From Lichenostomus cassidix (lineage: Eukaryota > Chordata > Aves > Passeriformes > Meliphagidae): DNA of 64,000 bases. Below, piece by piece: positions 1 through 13,290 of this stretch. Position numbers and translations under genes: made by a program. Under the pieces are notes generated by a model. That model was given only the letters and a program-made list of their open reading frames with translations, was not told the origin of the DNA and did not search any database. The stretch spans positions 4,719,522 through 4,783,521 of the forward strand of contig CM039211.1 in NCBI GenBank assembly GCA_008360975.2. The letters run 5' to 3'. Every line of letters begins with the position of its first letter. Positions within the stretch are counted from its first letter, which is position 1.

Positions 1-3000
1 CTCAGCCCTCCTCTGTTCCTCCCCACTGCTCACTGCCCTCACCTCACAGTCTGCAATGTCCTGCGAGGAGCAGCAGTTCACATCACATGGTCACTGGAAA
101 AAACTCAAGAGAGACAACAGAACTCAAACATTTTTTATTCAGTGCAAAGAAAACACACCATTACTATGCGCTAAAGATTTTATCAACTACCTCTGAAAAA
201 CAGAAGAAGCCACAAAGCATAGAACAGTTGCAAACACAGATCAACAAACACGTTATCATACCTATCATACACATTATCATACCTTAAAGAACAGAAATTT
301 GGTGTCTTCTGTCTGCTATCCTAATTATTTTCCATCCTTGGATACTAAAGAAAATAAATACTATATGCTACATATGAGGCAGACTGATAAAACTAATGCA
401 AAAGTTGAAAAAAATTTGTATCCATTTTTGATGATTTTTATAGACACAAAAAGTATTAGGAATTCATTTTTAATATGATAAATTCAAGTCAAGAAATTAA
501 CATAAATTCACAAGTCAAGGAAACAAAAACTGTTTATGGGCCACAGGCACAGTTTGTAATGCTGGTGAGGCAAAACCTTCTGTCTCCACCTTCACACCAA
601 AGGTAAGGTGGAAAAGAGTCATTTCAGGTGAGCAGAGCACAACATTCTTAGAGCAGGTAATCAAAACAACAAGAAAAACAATCTGCTCCTGGGGAGGCTA
701 CAAAACTATCTTATTCTTTCAGCCACCATGGCTCCACATTGCCCAGGTTCCTCACTATTCACCCCAAAAAGGGCAGAGTTTTCCGGGGATGTGTGCAATT
801 CAGATTCACACTTTTAAAGAGCCATTCATAGCCATTTTCCTCCTCAGACCTGACCAAAGGCTTTTTTTTTAATCCCTGCACACCAGCCTCAGCAGTCCCC
901 AGTGCCAGCAGCTTGAGAGTTCACTCCATGCTGTCGTAAAGAAACACCTTCTGGTTTTTGCTCAGCACCTCAGGGTTGTGCTGCTGATCATGGTCCTGGC
1001 CCACCAACAGAACACACTGTGGTCATCACAGACTGGACAACCCAGCCTAGCCTCTTTAATTAGCTTGTTCCATTATTCACCCCATTCCCTGCCTTAGGCT
1101 CCTCCTGCAGTCATCCCACAGCAAGTCCTGTGCAGTCCCAAAAGCTCTTCCATAACAAATGCCCTATTCCCAGGGGCACCATCCTCAGCCTCCAGGTCAC
1201 CTGGACCCTCTTTCCCCACTCCTCCTGCTAATTCTAGTTCAGCTAACAGCCCACTCAAAAAATCACTGGACTTCATATGGCTACCTGCCTGGGCAGTCAT
1301 TCATTCCCAACATATACTTGATTACTTTTATTATAGGTGGCTATTCCAAGTATTTCATACATTTAATGTATACAACAAAACTGGGCAGAAGTCCACTGTG
1401 AAAATTTCCTGAGCCACAAAAGAAAGACCTCATTGTTAAAAGGGAAGGTTGCTACCATGTAGTTTCCCGTAGACTTTTTCAGTGAAAGATAGGCTAAACA
1501 TGTTACACACATAGAGAGAAAAACTGATTTCCATTGAAAATCAATGTCCTCTTTCGTTGTGGAATTATTGTGTATGTTTAAGTCATGTTGTGGGAAAATA
1601 ATTGCTTGTAAAGCTGGCATATTTCCATCACATACAGGTCCTCAATACACACAGTTCCCTGGAAAACTCTTCCCTGTGTGGCTGCAGGTCTGACCCCATG
1701 CTGTGCTGCGTGGGGATGATGCTGTGGCACAGACAGGTCCTGCCCTGGGTGTCCCCACTGCTGCTGTGACAATGCCATCCCATGGCTGCAGCACTGAGCT
1801 CAGTACCTCAGGGCTCACTCGTGTGCAGCTCAGCACAGGGGCAGCAAAGCCCTTTTTTTGAGGGGAATGAAACTGTGGGCAGTGTGGAGCCACAGTGGCT
1901 GAAACTGTGAGACAGCACCAAAAAGTCACTATTTACTGCAAGCTCATGTAAAGGCATGACATTTATCTCAGAGTGTGAGAGCTGCCAGCTGCTAAAGCCC
2001 AAGGCAGAAAGTGAGGGAAGCATCTCAGATCCCCATGAGGACACATCTACCCAGCCATCCTGCTGACACCAGGAGAAGGTGGAGATCAAACCATTGCCCT
2101 GTGCTGGTGAAGCTTCCTTCAACATCATCCACTCCTGCTGCTGCTGCAAGAACCAGGCCAGAATCCTCTCCCACGAATTACAATTATGAATGGCATGTAA
2201 TTAAGTCTGACTTACAGCTCAGGGCTGGCACTCCCAGTGCTTGTGCCACCTCTGCAGAAGTTCTCTTGTGCTCTCTGTCCCTGAAGAACACCACACCAAC
2301 CCCAGCCCTCGCCCAAGCAGGGGTGTTTTGCCTGGAGCTGTGCAAACACAGCTGAGCTGCTCTGCTGGAATTTTTGGCCTCACTCACCTCTCAGGGCAGG
2401 ATGTCAAGAGGCAAACCTTGTCTGCTAACCAAAAGCTGCAGCTGTGACATCACTGAGGGAATGCAGAAATCCCTTTCATTTGTTCAACCAAAAAATGCTC
2501 TGGAATGAAAATTCTACAGCCACATGTAAGCCTCAGAGTTTAGAGGATCTCAGATAAGCTGTAGGCTCATTCCTCAGTGTCCTGGACATCAGCACTGCCC
2601 AGGGAAACAGCGAGGGCTCACACTGAACTGAGAAGGCAGCAGAGTTCCTCTGTACAAAGACAAGAAAAAGAAACCTCACTGGAATAAGGGAATGAGAAGA
2701 GGAGCCTCAGATTGACTGTGAAACGCTGAGCAAGGGAGCTGCACCCTAATTATCAGTGAGGTCATGTTCTGCAGCCACCAAAACAACTCCGAAAGGCACC
2801 AGACATCAGCTCCAGATCTGAGTGTGGCAGTCTGACTAGAGACCCATTGCCATGCCAGTTTTCAGTACTTTATTTGTTTCCTTTTTTAATAGATTAGATG
2901 ACAGTACACACTTAAAACAAAGATATTATTCCTACTGGTCGTCAACTGATTCTGGCAATTCTGAAATTCTGGCCTGCTAGAGATGTAGCTAACCCTCCAG

Positions 3001-4503
3001 GAGATGTGCAAGCATTGTTTTTAAAGCACAGCCTGGGTTAGGGGAATGGAAATTACACACAAATGGAAAAAACCACAGGGCAACACTGGGTGTCTGATGA
3101 GTGCCAAGTACAGTAAGAAAGAATTATTCCTACCACACTTGCAAGACCTTGGTGATAGGAGTTATATAGGCAAACTTCATAAAATGCATTTAACTAAGCA
3201 CATTCAGGAAGTACATTTCAGGACTGCAAGAAGGAGCTCTTCCAGGTGATGAGGGAGGATTAAGCAGGATTACTTGGGAAACATAACTTACAAATTTTCC
3301 AAAAATTTGGGATATTCTGCCATGCTCTAAAAGTTAATGAATTTGATATTTAACAACACAAAATATATTAAATTGTATGTAATATTTAATAATATACAAA
3401 ATACCATGTTTAAAACACTTGAGTTTACCTACAGACCTCAGCATGTTCCAGCTCCAGAAACAACCTAAAGTGAGTATCAACAAATGTCCAAAAATTAAGC
3501 CAATGTTGCTTATCCAGTATGTAAGAAAAATTCAACCAAAGTTTTTAAAACAAAAATTTCAACTGCTAAGCTTAAGGACATCCTCAGAGCAGTTTCCAGT
3601 ATCAACATCAACAACCAAAAATGTGCATCTCTCCATCCCCCTAAGTCCGTATTGCATATTCTGTGCTGCTGATCAGAGGGACTTGCTGTCTACTCTGTGT
3701 TTGTTATGCTAACAGGTGCCAACACTTCCATTTAATCCAATCTGGAATGTCTGCTGAATCTCACTGTGCCTTCCTGTGGCTATGTATGGCAAGCTAAGCA
3801 TGCCCAGCTCTGAGACGCCCACAGCTACACAGCTTTGGCTCCTCCACAAGCGGCTGCACTAGCAGCATCTTCTAATTTAGCCTCCCTGAGTATTTAGCAG
3901 GGGGCACAGGAATGGATTGAGGCTTTCTGAGCACCCAAATGGCTGCTAGGGGTTTGAGCACAGGCAGCCTGTGAGTACATTTGCTACGAGGGTGTGACTG
4001 GAGAGTTTGCTGCTCGGGGTGTCTCTGGTGTCACAGACACAGCCAGCTCTGCTCCCAGCCTGTCCCAGCAGCAGGGCTGAGCTCAGGGCTGCCCAGACTC
4101 ACCAAACAGCCCAGTCTGACACAGCACTGCTGCAGTCACACTTCTCACCAGCACTATTTCCTCTCTGCTGGGAGCAGCAGCTCCAGGAGCAGCCAAAGCC
4201 ATCTGCACGATTAAAACCTGCAGCCACTTCTGCCTGCAGAACAGAACTTGATTGAGGCACAGAGAGATCAAAGACTGGCAGGACAGCCACCAGACAGAGG
4301 ACAAGGAAAATAGGAAAGGCACTGAGACTCTTTGCTGGTAGGAAAGGCAACTGTAGTCTGCTGACAGCTGTAGCCTTAAGAATGTATTCCGTGAGGCAGC
4401 TTTTGTTCAATATAAACACTGTCAACAGCTAAGTCCACCCTCACCCACAACATGAGTTTCAAGTATCTCACTAAATTAGCTTCTCCCCTTTAAATCCTTA
4501 AGT

Positions 4504-4520
4504 AAAAAAAAAAAAAAAAA
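4504..4520. repeat. poly(A) tract
   Basis: An uninterrupted A run followed by TT and further A/T-rich sequence, inside RASGRF2 intron 1. It is simple low-complexity DNA. No element body that would make it a retroposon tail is visible upstream. Confidence 0.8.
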
Positions 4521-6394
4521 TTAAAAAAATTTAAAACCCCCAAGAAACAATGTTATGATATACTCTATTGTGCCACATTGTAATCCCAAAGCTGAAAACA
4601 ACAGAGGGTGCCAACAATTCCAGGCTGAAACTTTCCGCAGTTTTACCTTAGCAGCCTTGTGCTTTTCTCAAACAGCTCATGGAAACTGCTGCTGCTTCAA
4701 GCACATTTAACACACTCCAGTTTCCCAAATAACAACTAAAAATGAACGTACACCGACATTTTCACGACATGAGTAATCTACAAAAGAAGCTGCAGGTTAT
4801 ACACAAAATACATGCAGAACTGGATGCTGTTACTGATACAAGTATTACTCAGTAATAACTAATTTGATGCGTTCATGATTCAGAGGGTTTTAGCAGGGTA
4901 AAGGGAGCAGCCTGATTCTGATAAGTGTTTTTAATCAAATGAGTCAATTGCATTTGAATACTCTTCTCTGGAAGCTCCCAAAACTCTCTTTCAAATATGT
5001 TTTCCATTAATTATCCACACTTCCCTCAGCACTCCACCCCACTCATATCCTTCCTGACCTGGGTGACTTAAAAATAACCTTGAATCAAGAAAGAACATCA
5101 GGAAATATAAATGGAAATGGCAGCTGATCAACCCTTAATAAAAGGTACATGGCATTAAAGCAGATCAGGCACCTGGTCCCACTTGATATATTTAGAAAAG
5201 TCTAAACTCTGAAGTCACTTGGATTCAATAATCCACTGCTGTGAAATTGCATCAGGTAAAGGACAGGCATTCATTTTCTCTCTGAGATGTAAGAAATACC
5301 ATTTATGTATTTTTACAAAGGTGGAGTTTGAATAAACAAACCCTCGCAATGCTGGGCTGTCCAGTTTTATATGTGTTCACCTTCAGCACCTGGTAGGAAT
5401 TCCTCAAATATACCCCAGGGGCAGGAGATTCAATAAAATGAGTGAACAGCAGAGACAAGTGAAGGGCAAGGGGAAAATCAGAAAGAAAATGGGTAAAAAG
5501 TGACACACTGGAGCCAATGTGAGTCCTTTGACAGAGCATGAACATCACAAAGCTGAACAACAACTTCTCCCTCTGTGCTTCCACTCTGTAGCAACACAGC
5601 CTGAAGAAGATCCACAGTTGTTTCACATTTCCCAGGCCAGCAAAACTAAGTATTTTGAAAATATTGTTACTGCTCGGCACAAGGAGGATACAAAGGCAGA
5701 AAACCACTGAATTACAGATATATTCCAAGTAACTCAAGACAAGGAAAAAAGGCTTCAACTTGAGTTAGAAGCAGTTATATCACATTCTGTTCATTAGCAC
5801 AAAAAAAATTTTAAGCTAAGTTTATTCTTGTTGCACAATTTTTCCTGCTACAATTTAAACGTGAGCCAAACCAGAATAACTACTTCAAATTTAAATCAGA
5901 TGGGAAACGATTAAAAAGAAAACAACCTCACTCACCCCCCCAGCAAAAGAAAGAGCTGAAGTAGAAAATACAAGCCACATACATGGTGCACTAACACATG
6001 CATTAAAGACATAAAAAGCATATCACAAGCACAAAAAACAAGAAAGAGTTTTCAACTTTTTATTTTACGGTAAACTCTTAAGAATTCTGAATTTTTGTTA
6101 TGGGTCTCAGAAACACATCAGCTAAGATGCTGAGCCAATAGTAAATTTCTTCCAGAAAGAAGACCAGACTGATCACTGCACAGCAACTTGAAACAATGTC
6201 CTGGCATATATATTTCTTTTCACACGTGATTCCACTTCCTGACAACAAGCAGAGAGGAAAATTTAAGAAAGCAGAGTGGGAAGCCTTGCTGATTTTCCTT
6301 ACCAAAAAAAATTCCTACTCTTTGGGCCAACAGTCACGTCTTAGAACTCAATGTCCTGGGTGAAGGTTCAACATCATCCTGTATTGTCCTCAGG

Positions 6395-6710
6395 GCCTGG
6401 CTGCTCAGAGAGCTTCAGTCCATGACCTGCTGAAGGCCACCAGGCTGGTCAAGCATGGTTTCCCCCTGGATCCCCACTGACCATTCCAAATCACCATCAC
6501 ACCCTGATGTGTGTGGAAATGCTTTCCAGGAGGATTTTCCTCATCGCCTTCCCTGGCACTGCAGGGACAATGATGGTTCTGTGCTGCCCTGCACCTCCCT
6601 CACTGCAACCCCTGGGGATCTGAGGGATAGCTGCTCTCCTCCAGTCCTCAGGAACTTCTCCCTTTCACTATCACCACTCCACAGCTTTCAAGGTTCACTC
6701 AAGCAGAAAG
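6395..6710 (-). mobile_element. CR1 LINE ORF2 fragment (reverse-transcriptase region), decayed
   Basis: Read on the minus strand, this stretch resembles the reverse-transcriptase part of avian CR1 ORF2. The pieces correspond to the regions that in intact CR1 encode 'SGEVPEDWRK'-like and 'GFTKGKSCLTN'-like motifs, in the expected order. Frames are broken and there are deletions, so it is an old, non-functional copy. It lies in RASGRF2 intron 1 in the same orientation as that gene. The identification rests on my memory of CR1 consensus motifs; the exact ends are approximate. Confidence 0.7.
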
Positions 6711-8451
6711 TCTGGATGCCACTGGACTGCATTAGGAAATCATTAAAGATCATAGGAGGAATCAAAGTCAAACAGGTTTGTGGTCCTGAGTCACTCAAGA
6801 ATTTACAAAATTCTGAATTTTTATATTACACCACAGTAATTTATAGAAAAAATTATCTGTTTTTACTGCATATAACTGTCAAATGCTGACATTATTGTAG
6901 GGTGGGCAAGCATAAATATCAAAACATATTGGGAAAGATGAGAGAACACATTTGAAAAAGGTGAGGTGCCTTACACTGCTCAGAATAAGAGGACTTGGTG
7001 GCTCACACTTCTCTACCTTCCCTGAAAACAGCAGCAGAAAGTCAGGATCTCTCAGCCAGGACAAGAAGAGATGTTCACACCAAGAAATAAAATGTGGTTG
7101 TACTGGAAGCTGCTGAAGCAGCTTCACAAAGAGGACTCAATGAGTTGGGGAAGCCATGAGAAAGGACACAAATGATGAACCAAGTCCCACACAGGTTCCT
7201 GGTTCTGCTCCTGCTCACCCTTGGGGTCATTTTCTGTCCCATGGGAGGAGCACAGCGACTGACCAACTCACCCAGAGCTCCCAGAACTGCACACCAGGCA
7301 GCCTGGAAGCACCACAGGAACATCTGTGGGGCAGAAACCAGGCCAGGGAGATCAATCAAAAGCAGTTTGAAACTTTCATGAGGTAAAGCCAATGCTGAAG
7401 GAAAAGGGTCAAAGACAGGGACACCAGAAAGACTAAGCCAATTTGTGAACAAATATATTACCCTGGCAGTGAATTTCAATTTTTAAAATACTTCCAAATT
7501 CACCTTTCTAACACACGTAGTATTAAGAGGACCTACTAAAATTACAAATAACTTATTCACAAAAGCTATATGAGAAATAGAAACTCTTTCCAATTTCAGC
7601 CAAGTGCATCGAAACCCAACTATCTGAAACAAAGCTGTACAGCTGAGGCCAGCAGGACTGGAGAGAACTTTTTGCCTGGAAGGACAAACCTGCAAGGTGC
7701 ACCCAACAGATCCCATTGGCACAATTAAGCCATGGGATTAATTAAGCCACGAATTAGAGGAGGAGCAGCCCAGACACTGCAGTGGCATTGCTCAGGTTTG
7801 CCATGTGCTTTTCCCGTGTGCAGAAACTCACACAGGACATACACATTCACACAGCCTCCAAAAGGTAAAACTGAAATGATAAATCAAAGACATACTTGCA
7901 GAAAGTCAATGGACCTATTTGAAATCAGAGCTGGGAAGATACTTTATGTTTCTCCCTCCTTTCCACAGGAGGTAAATACATTTCTTTGTCTCACACAGAA
8001 GCACCTGGCATCACTCTCAGTCTGTCAGGTGTCTCTGGTGCCTCACTCCTTCACTGTTCACAGCCTGCTGAGCCCCAGGGCTGCAGAGCAGCATCCAGGG
8101 AAGATCCTCTCTCTCTGAATCATTTTAGCAGTGCAGACAGGGGTCTGGCAGGTCTGCAGCCCTGCTGGTGGCAGAGCTGTGCCAGGTCGCTGCGCATTGG
8201 GCTGGCAGTGCTGGACAGCAGCAGCCAGGGCTGCCCTGGGGCAGCAGTAATGCTCTTACGAAACTCCCATCTGCAGCAGCCAGCAAAGACAGCAGGGAAA
8301 ACCTCACTCAGGGCTGCAAGCTTACACCTAGCACAGCAGGAAATCTGCACCAGAAAAAATTGCCTCTGTCTGGTTGTTTCCACAACCTAAGTTCTGGGTC
8401 AGAAAGCTTCATTCCTTACAAGCTTTTGTATGCAAGTTTCAAGTAGGTTTT

Positions 8452-8519
8452 TAGCTTGGGTTTTTTGGTGGATCCTATTTTTTGTTCTGTTTTGGGGTTG
8501 GTTTTTTTTGGTTTTGGCA
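8452..8519. repeat. T/G-rich low-complexity block
   Basis: Runs of T interspersed with GG and GGG, such as GGGTTTTTTGGTGG and TTTTGGGGTTGG. This is low-complexity DNA in RASGRF2 intron 1, similar in composition to the block near 12.05 kb. The plus-strand open frames over it are compositional artefacts. Confidence 0.75.
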
Positions 8520-10334
8520 TTAGGTGGCAAAGCCAGGTCCAGAGAGGTGAGGAGAAACATTGTGGAGCTCCTTTCCCCCTGCAGCCCTTTTTCAGAGCAT
8601 TCTCCTCCCAGGAGATCCTGGTTCAGCCCCACAGGTGAGTGAGACCTGCTCTGACTCCTGGCTGCACATCTCCCTGATCAGCAGAGCTCAGAAACTCCTT
8701 ATCTCATGTGCTGTGACACCTCTCATTGCATCACTCACATGCTTCCCTCTAATTAACTCATTTACTGCCTCAACAGCCAGTAAGGTCAGAAGGAATTACT
8801 GCAGAAATGGTCAGCACAAAGCCCAGCAGGTCTGATGCAACTCACTCTGGGTGCCTCACAAGAAAAACCATTGACCTTTGGTTTTTAAGTGCCACTTTTA
8901 TATTTTAACCACTGCATTCACAGGGATTGGTTCTGCATCTCAACATGCCTACCTCCTGTGCCAAGCTGGGTCCCCAAAACAAGGAGTGATTAATTGTCAT
9001 ATTAATCACAACCACAATTCTTGTCTGAACACTTTACAAGAAAGGAGGTCCTGGTATTTCTCTCAGCTATCACATCCTTGTTGGGCCAAGAGAGCTACAA
9101 CTTCAAGAGCTCAGTGACACAAAACCAACACAAAAACCTGGCAAATCACACACACACAGGGCTCAGCACCATCAGCCTGATGTTCTGATCAAGCTCTGGG
9201 AATAGCAAACAATAATTCAGATATCAAATGCAACAGGGGATCACCTCCTGCATTTGGTGTCACTCCAGTGCCTTCCCTTCCAACACCTGCATGACCACTG
9301 GGATATTGCCAAGGCACATCTGCTGGATCCCCTCTGCCACTCCTTCTCCCATCAGCCTCCCAGGAGAGCTCTGCACTTGGCTCCCACATTTCTCATTCTC
9401 TCCCACAGATTTATTAGGAAGAAGCATTTTTAATAGTTCACTAAAATTGTTCTGAGTGCCCAACTGAAGAGAACACAACCAGTGCAAAAGAAGGTTGCAA
9501 TTTTCTTGTCATGCCTGATCCCCCATGAATGCATAGGGTTAAAAATAAATTCTGATTCCATTCTGGAGGACACCAGAGACACCCTGTCAAAGATGCTGAA
9601 CATGATCCCCACAATTCCAGAGAGGAATATAAAATCCTCAGCATCTGCTGAAACAGGAGAAACAACTTGTGTAAGGCAGAGGAAGTGAAATCAGAATGAA
9701 AAAGAATCAGTGGTCACCTGCAGCCATCCTAAATTTCCAGCAGGTGAGGACCCAGCATACTCCTGAAACATCAAAGAGAAAACAGCAATAGCATGGTGAG
9801 TTCCAGGATCCAGCATGGGAAATGTCAGAACAGATGCAAATATCTGGTTTGGGATGGAGTGACCAATTCTCCTGAGTGCACATTTCACTTCTGCACAGGT
9901 GAAACGTCTGCTCAGAGCTCATCATTGACTCACAGAATGCTAAACTGAGGGACAGCATTTCAAAATGCAGCATAATGATCTAAATATAAGGAATTAAGGC
10001 AATTCAATGAGCTTGCTGAGTTTAAAAGATTGCAAAGGGCACACTGCAGTGCAATGGAAATCTTGCAGTAATTCAAGAACTTGAATCATACTAGTTCAAG
10101 CCTGCAGAATAATCGCTCAGATAATTTCTGTTACTCAGCCATTCTATCACAGTCAAAAATCTCAAAAGGCAAAAAATGGACAAAAGTCACAGTTCCAGAG
10201 CACCATGAGAAAAAAGGAAAGAATATAAATCCAGATTTTTTTTCAATAGTTACAGCATTTACCTCTTAAAACACATTTTTTTTTTTAAATGATGTAGTGG
10301 AGTTTATCAGATCTGCCACAATGAAAAGAAATAA

Positions 10335-10393
10335 AATTTAAAAAAAACAAAAACCAAACGGGGGAGAAAAAAAAAAGAAAAAAACCAAAACAC
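10335..10393. repeat. A/C-rich low-complexity block
   Basis: A-runs broken by CC and GGGGG, the same kind of low-complexity sequence as the T/G blocks but on the opposite strand. No coding or element structure is visible. Confidence 0.7.
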
Positions 10394-12029
10394 CACACTC
10401 TTGCAGAAGTAAAATTAAATATGATAATATAGCTCAGTTCAGAACTGGCAGTTTATAAACACTTGCTTAAAAAAACTGAGTTGGTTCTGAGCTCATGGCA
10501 AACACCAAAAGATACTGAAATGGCTGGATTGACTTGGGGAAGCCTCTGCTTCTATAAATACTGACTCTGTAGCTCAAACAGAAAACCTGATGGGATTGGT
10601 AAGTCAAAAAAAAAAAAAAGAAACACTGGGAGCTCAATTGCAAGCATATGTTCCTACACATTCAGTGCAGAGGCACAGTGTTAAAAAACTCATCCCTCGA
10701 TCAATCCTCAGCATCAGCCATGGCTGGTAACAGAAAGAACTGGGAAGAGAACTCCCTAAAATCCTTCAGGAACAGAACAGGCAGTTTGTTCCTGAGCTCT
10801 AACCCAGCACTGAGCCACGTCCAGCTGGCTACCAGTCTGCTAAAAAAACATGGGGAAAAAATCAATTTCAAAAGTTAAATCAAGTCAAATTAAGATAAAT
10901 GAAGTACAATTATTCAGTTGATTAGGGACTGAGCTGCTATTTCTGTGCTCAGAATTTGCTTTCTACATATCTCCTCTTACATCTGAGGAACCATACAGAT
11001 TAAGCCAAATTGATGCAACTCCATCAACAAAGGAGACAAAATGAGTAGTAGCATTGACTATAAGACAGGTGGAAGAACAAAATTCATGCTGAACTGTTCC
11101 AGTGCTTTATTTGAAATACAATTTGAGTGTTCCCATCAGCACCAGGAGCTGCTCATGGTCACCTTGCCCATCCCTGCTGTGCGGGCTGAGGCTGGGGAAG
11201 GATTGTGTGACATTTTTGGTCTCTGTGCTCTGGGATTCTGCATTTCCCAGTAAGGTCTAACCTGAGCTTCCTCTCACTCAGCCACTGACATTTCACCTGT
11301 TAGCTAAAAGGATTTCCCAGCAACCCCACAAATAAGCCCTTGCCAAATGTCATTTGCCTTGGGATCTAATTATCATCCAATAACTTAATTACAGATTATG
11401 CACTTTTGTTAGAGCACACTGCAATATTTCAGGATTTTACAACACCTCACAGGGAAATGCTGAGGATTTCACCCCATGCTGTCTCTTCAATAAAACTGTC
11501 TCACCAAAATCTTATTACCCTGAGTTCCAATGTCCTTTTAATTACTGCCCAAGACACCCAGCTGGGCTCTCTTTCTGCCTTTGCCCCCAAGGGAGACCAA
11601 GAGTCAAGAACAGAAAGCAATGGATCAGGCTCAGGCTCCTGACCAAAGTCACTTGATGTGGATTAAGGCTGCCAAGGTTTAATATTAAACTATTAAATGT
11701 CATCAATATCCTCCAAGCCATGTCTGTGGGGATTTAACTCACCTTTCAGGAGGAAGGCATGTCAAAAATAAACTACACCTCCCTGTAACTCAATTAATCA
11801 GCTGTGCAGGTTCCCCACATTCACACAGCTACAAACTGCCCATTAGGCCACAGGACAGAAGAAACATATGTTTTCAAGAGTTAGGGGGAAATATCTAAAT
11901 TGTGGCAAAACAGCAGTAAGTATGGCTGTGAGATTTCCTTGTTGTTCTCTTTATTCACAAAATGTGCTCACTACTAAGCAAACACAAAACATTTATCAAA
12001 GAGCAAAGCTCAGTCCCTGGATAGATCAC

Positions 12030-12110
12030 AGGGGGGGTTGCTTGTTTTGGGGTTTGGGTTTTTTTGTTTATTTGTTTGGGTGGGGTTTTTTTTCAATTGT
12101 TGTCTTTTTT
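12030..12110. repeat. T/G-rich low-complexity block
   Basis: Begins with a run of seven G, then alternates TTTT and GGGG-type runs to TTTTTTTTC. It is intronic low-complexity DNA with several G-runs of three or more on the plus strand. Confidence 0.75.
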
Positions 12111-13270
12111 TCTGACCTGTTGCCTTAGGTCAGAGGGAAAATTCACTGTAAATTCACTTTTCAGTTCCTCACAGAGAGAAAGAGGCAACCCTTGGCTGCA
12201 GCTCACCTGAAGCACAGCACCAGGGACTCACTTTCTGTCACCCCACACACCAACCAGAACAGCTGGGATTTTGGAATTTATCTGGGGAATGTGCCCAAAA
12301 CTGTGCTGTCCTGTGGCACTGACTGAGGGACAGCAGGGAAACAGGGATAACCTGGGAAGGGGAACAGGAGCAGCTCAGCCCAAGGCTGTCTTCATGTGAG
12401 AATCCTTCAGAGACTCTGCCATGAGAAGATCTTACAAAAACATTAACCCCAAGAGCACTAACAGCCATCTTCTTTCATTAACTCCTCCTGTTGAAGGTAG
12501 TCTGGTAAAAAAAGACAACAAACAAAGAGTCTGGAGAAAACAGAAACACATGCTGCTTTTTTTTTTCTTTGTCAGACACTGATAAGAAAAGTTCATCTAT
12601 TATTTTTTAATTGATACAGAAAATTTCTGAAGCATGGTGATGTCTGGTGCACCTTTCACTGGAACATCACAGGGAGTCACCTGCCCACATGCAAGCACTA
12701 AGATTTATGGACAACACACTTATGAACACCTGAAGGTGCCAAAAACTCCCACTTCTCAGCCATCTGTGACAATAACCAGGCAAAGGACACTGAGCAACGC
12801 ACAGGGGGGTTGCCCAAAACAAGTGATTATCTTCTAATTAATTATATCTTCATTTTTAAAAATCCCCTTTAAGGCCTGTTGCTGGGTTATACATACATTA
12901 AAGGAGCTGAGAGGTGCAGCAAAAGCTGTTGTTGGCATCTGCCAAGGATTGTGTGTGAAACAGAGAGGCTCCAAGCCCCACAAAATCACTGTGTCCTCTA
13001 CGAAATCAGAGCTACAGTAGGCAGGAAAAAATTCAAATGATTGGATTCTGTTAATCTGTGGGGACATGGACTTAATACTGCATTTAATTTTGCTAAGTGG
13101 GAGGAAGATTATTGCAGGCAAGATACAAAGAATATCTCTGCTCCAATCATGTAACATTTACAACCTTAAATACTCTACGACAGTTATTAATAACAGCACC
13201 AGAACATTTCCATGTATTCAATGCACAGTTATGAAAGAAACTAAACATACAGGCCTCCTCCCAATGAAGA

Positions 13271-13290
13271 CAATAATAATAATGATAATA
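13271..13290. repeat. (AAT)n microsatellite, imperfect
   Basis: AATAATAATAATGATAATA, about six trinucleotide units with one interruption, in RASGRF2 intron 1. Confidence 0.8.

Noticed and set aside
5303..5758. 151-codon minus-strand frame, hydrophobic, in RASGRF2 intron 1
   Set aside because: Hydrophobicity follows from T-rich sequence. It does not match the expected next RASGRF2 residues or any membrane protein family I know.
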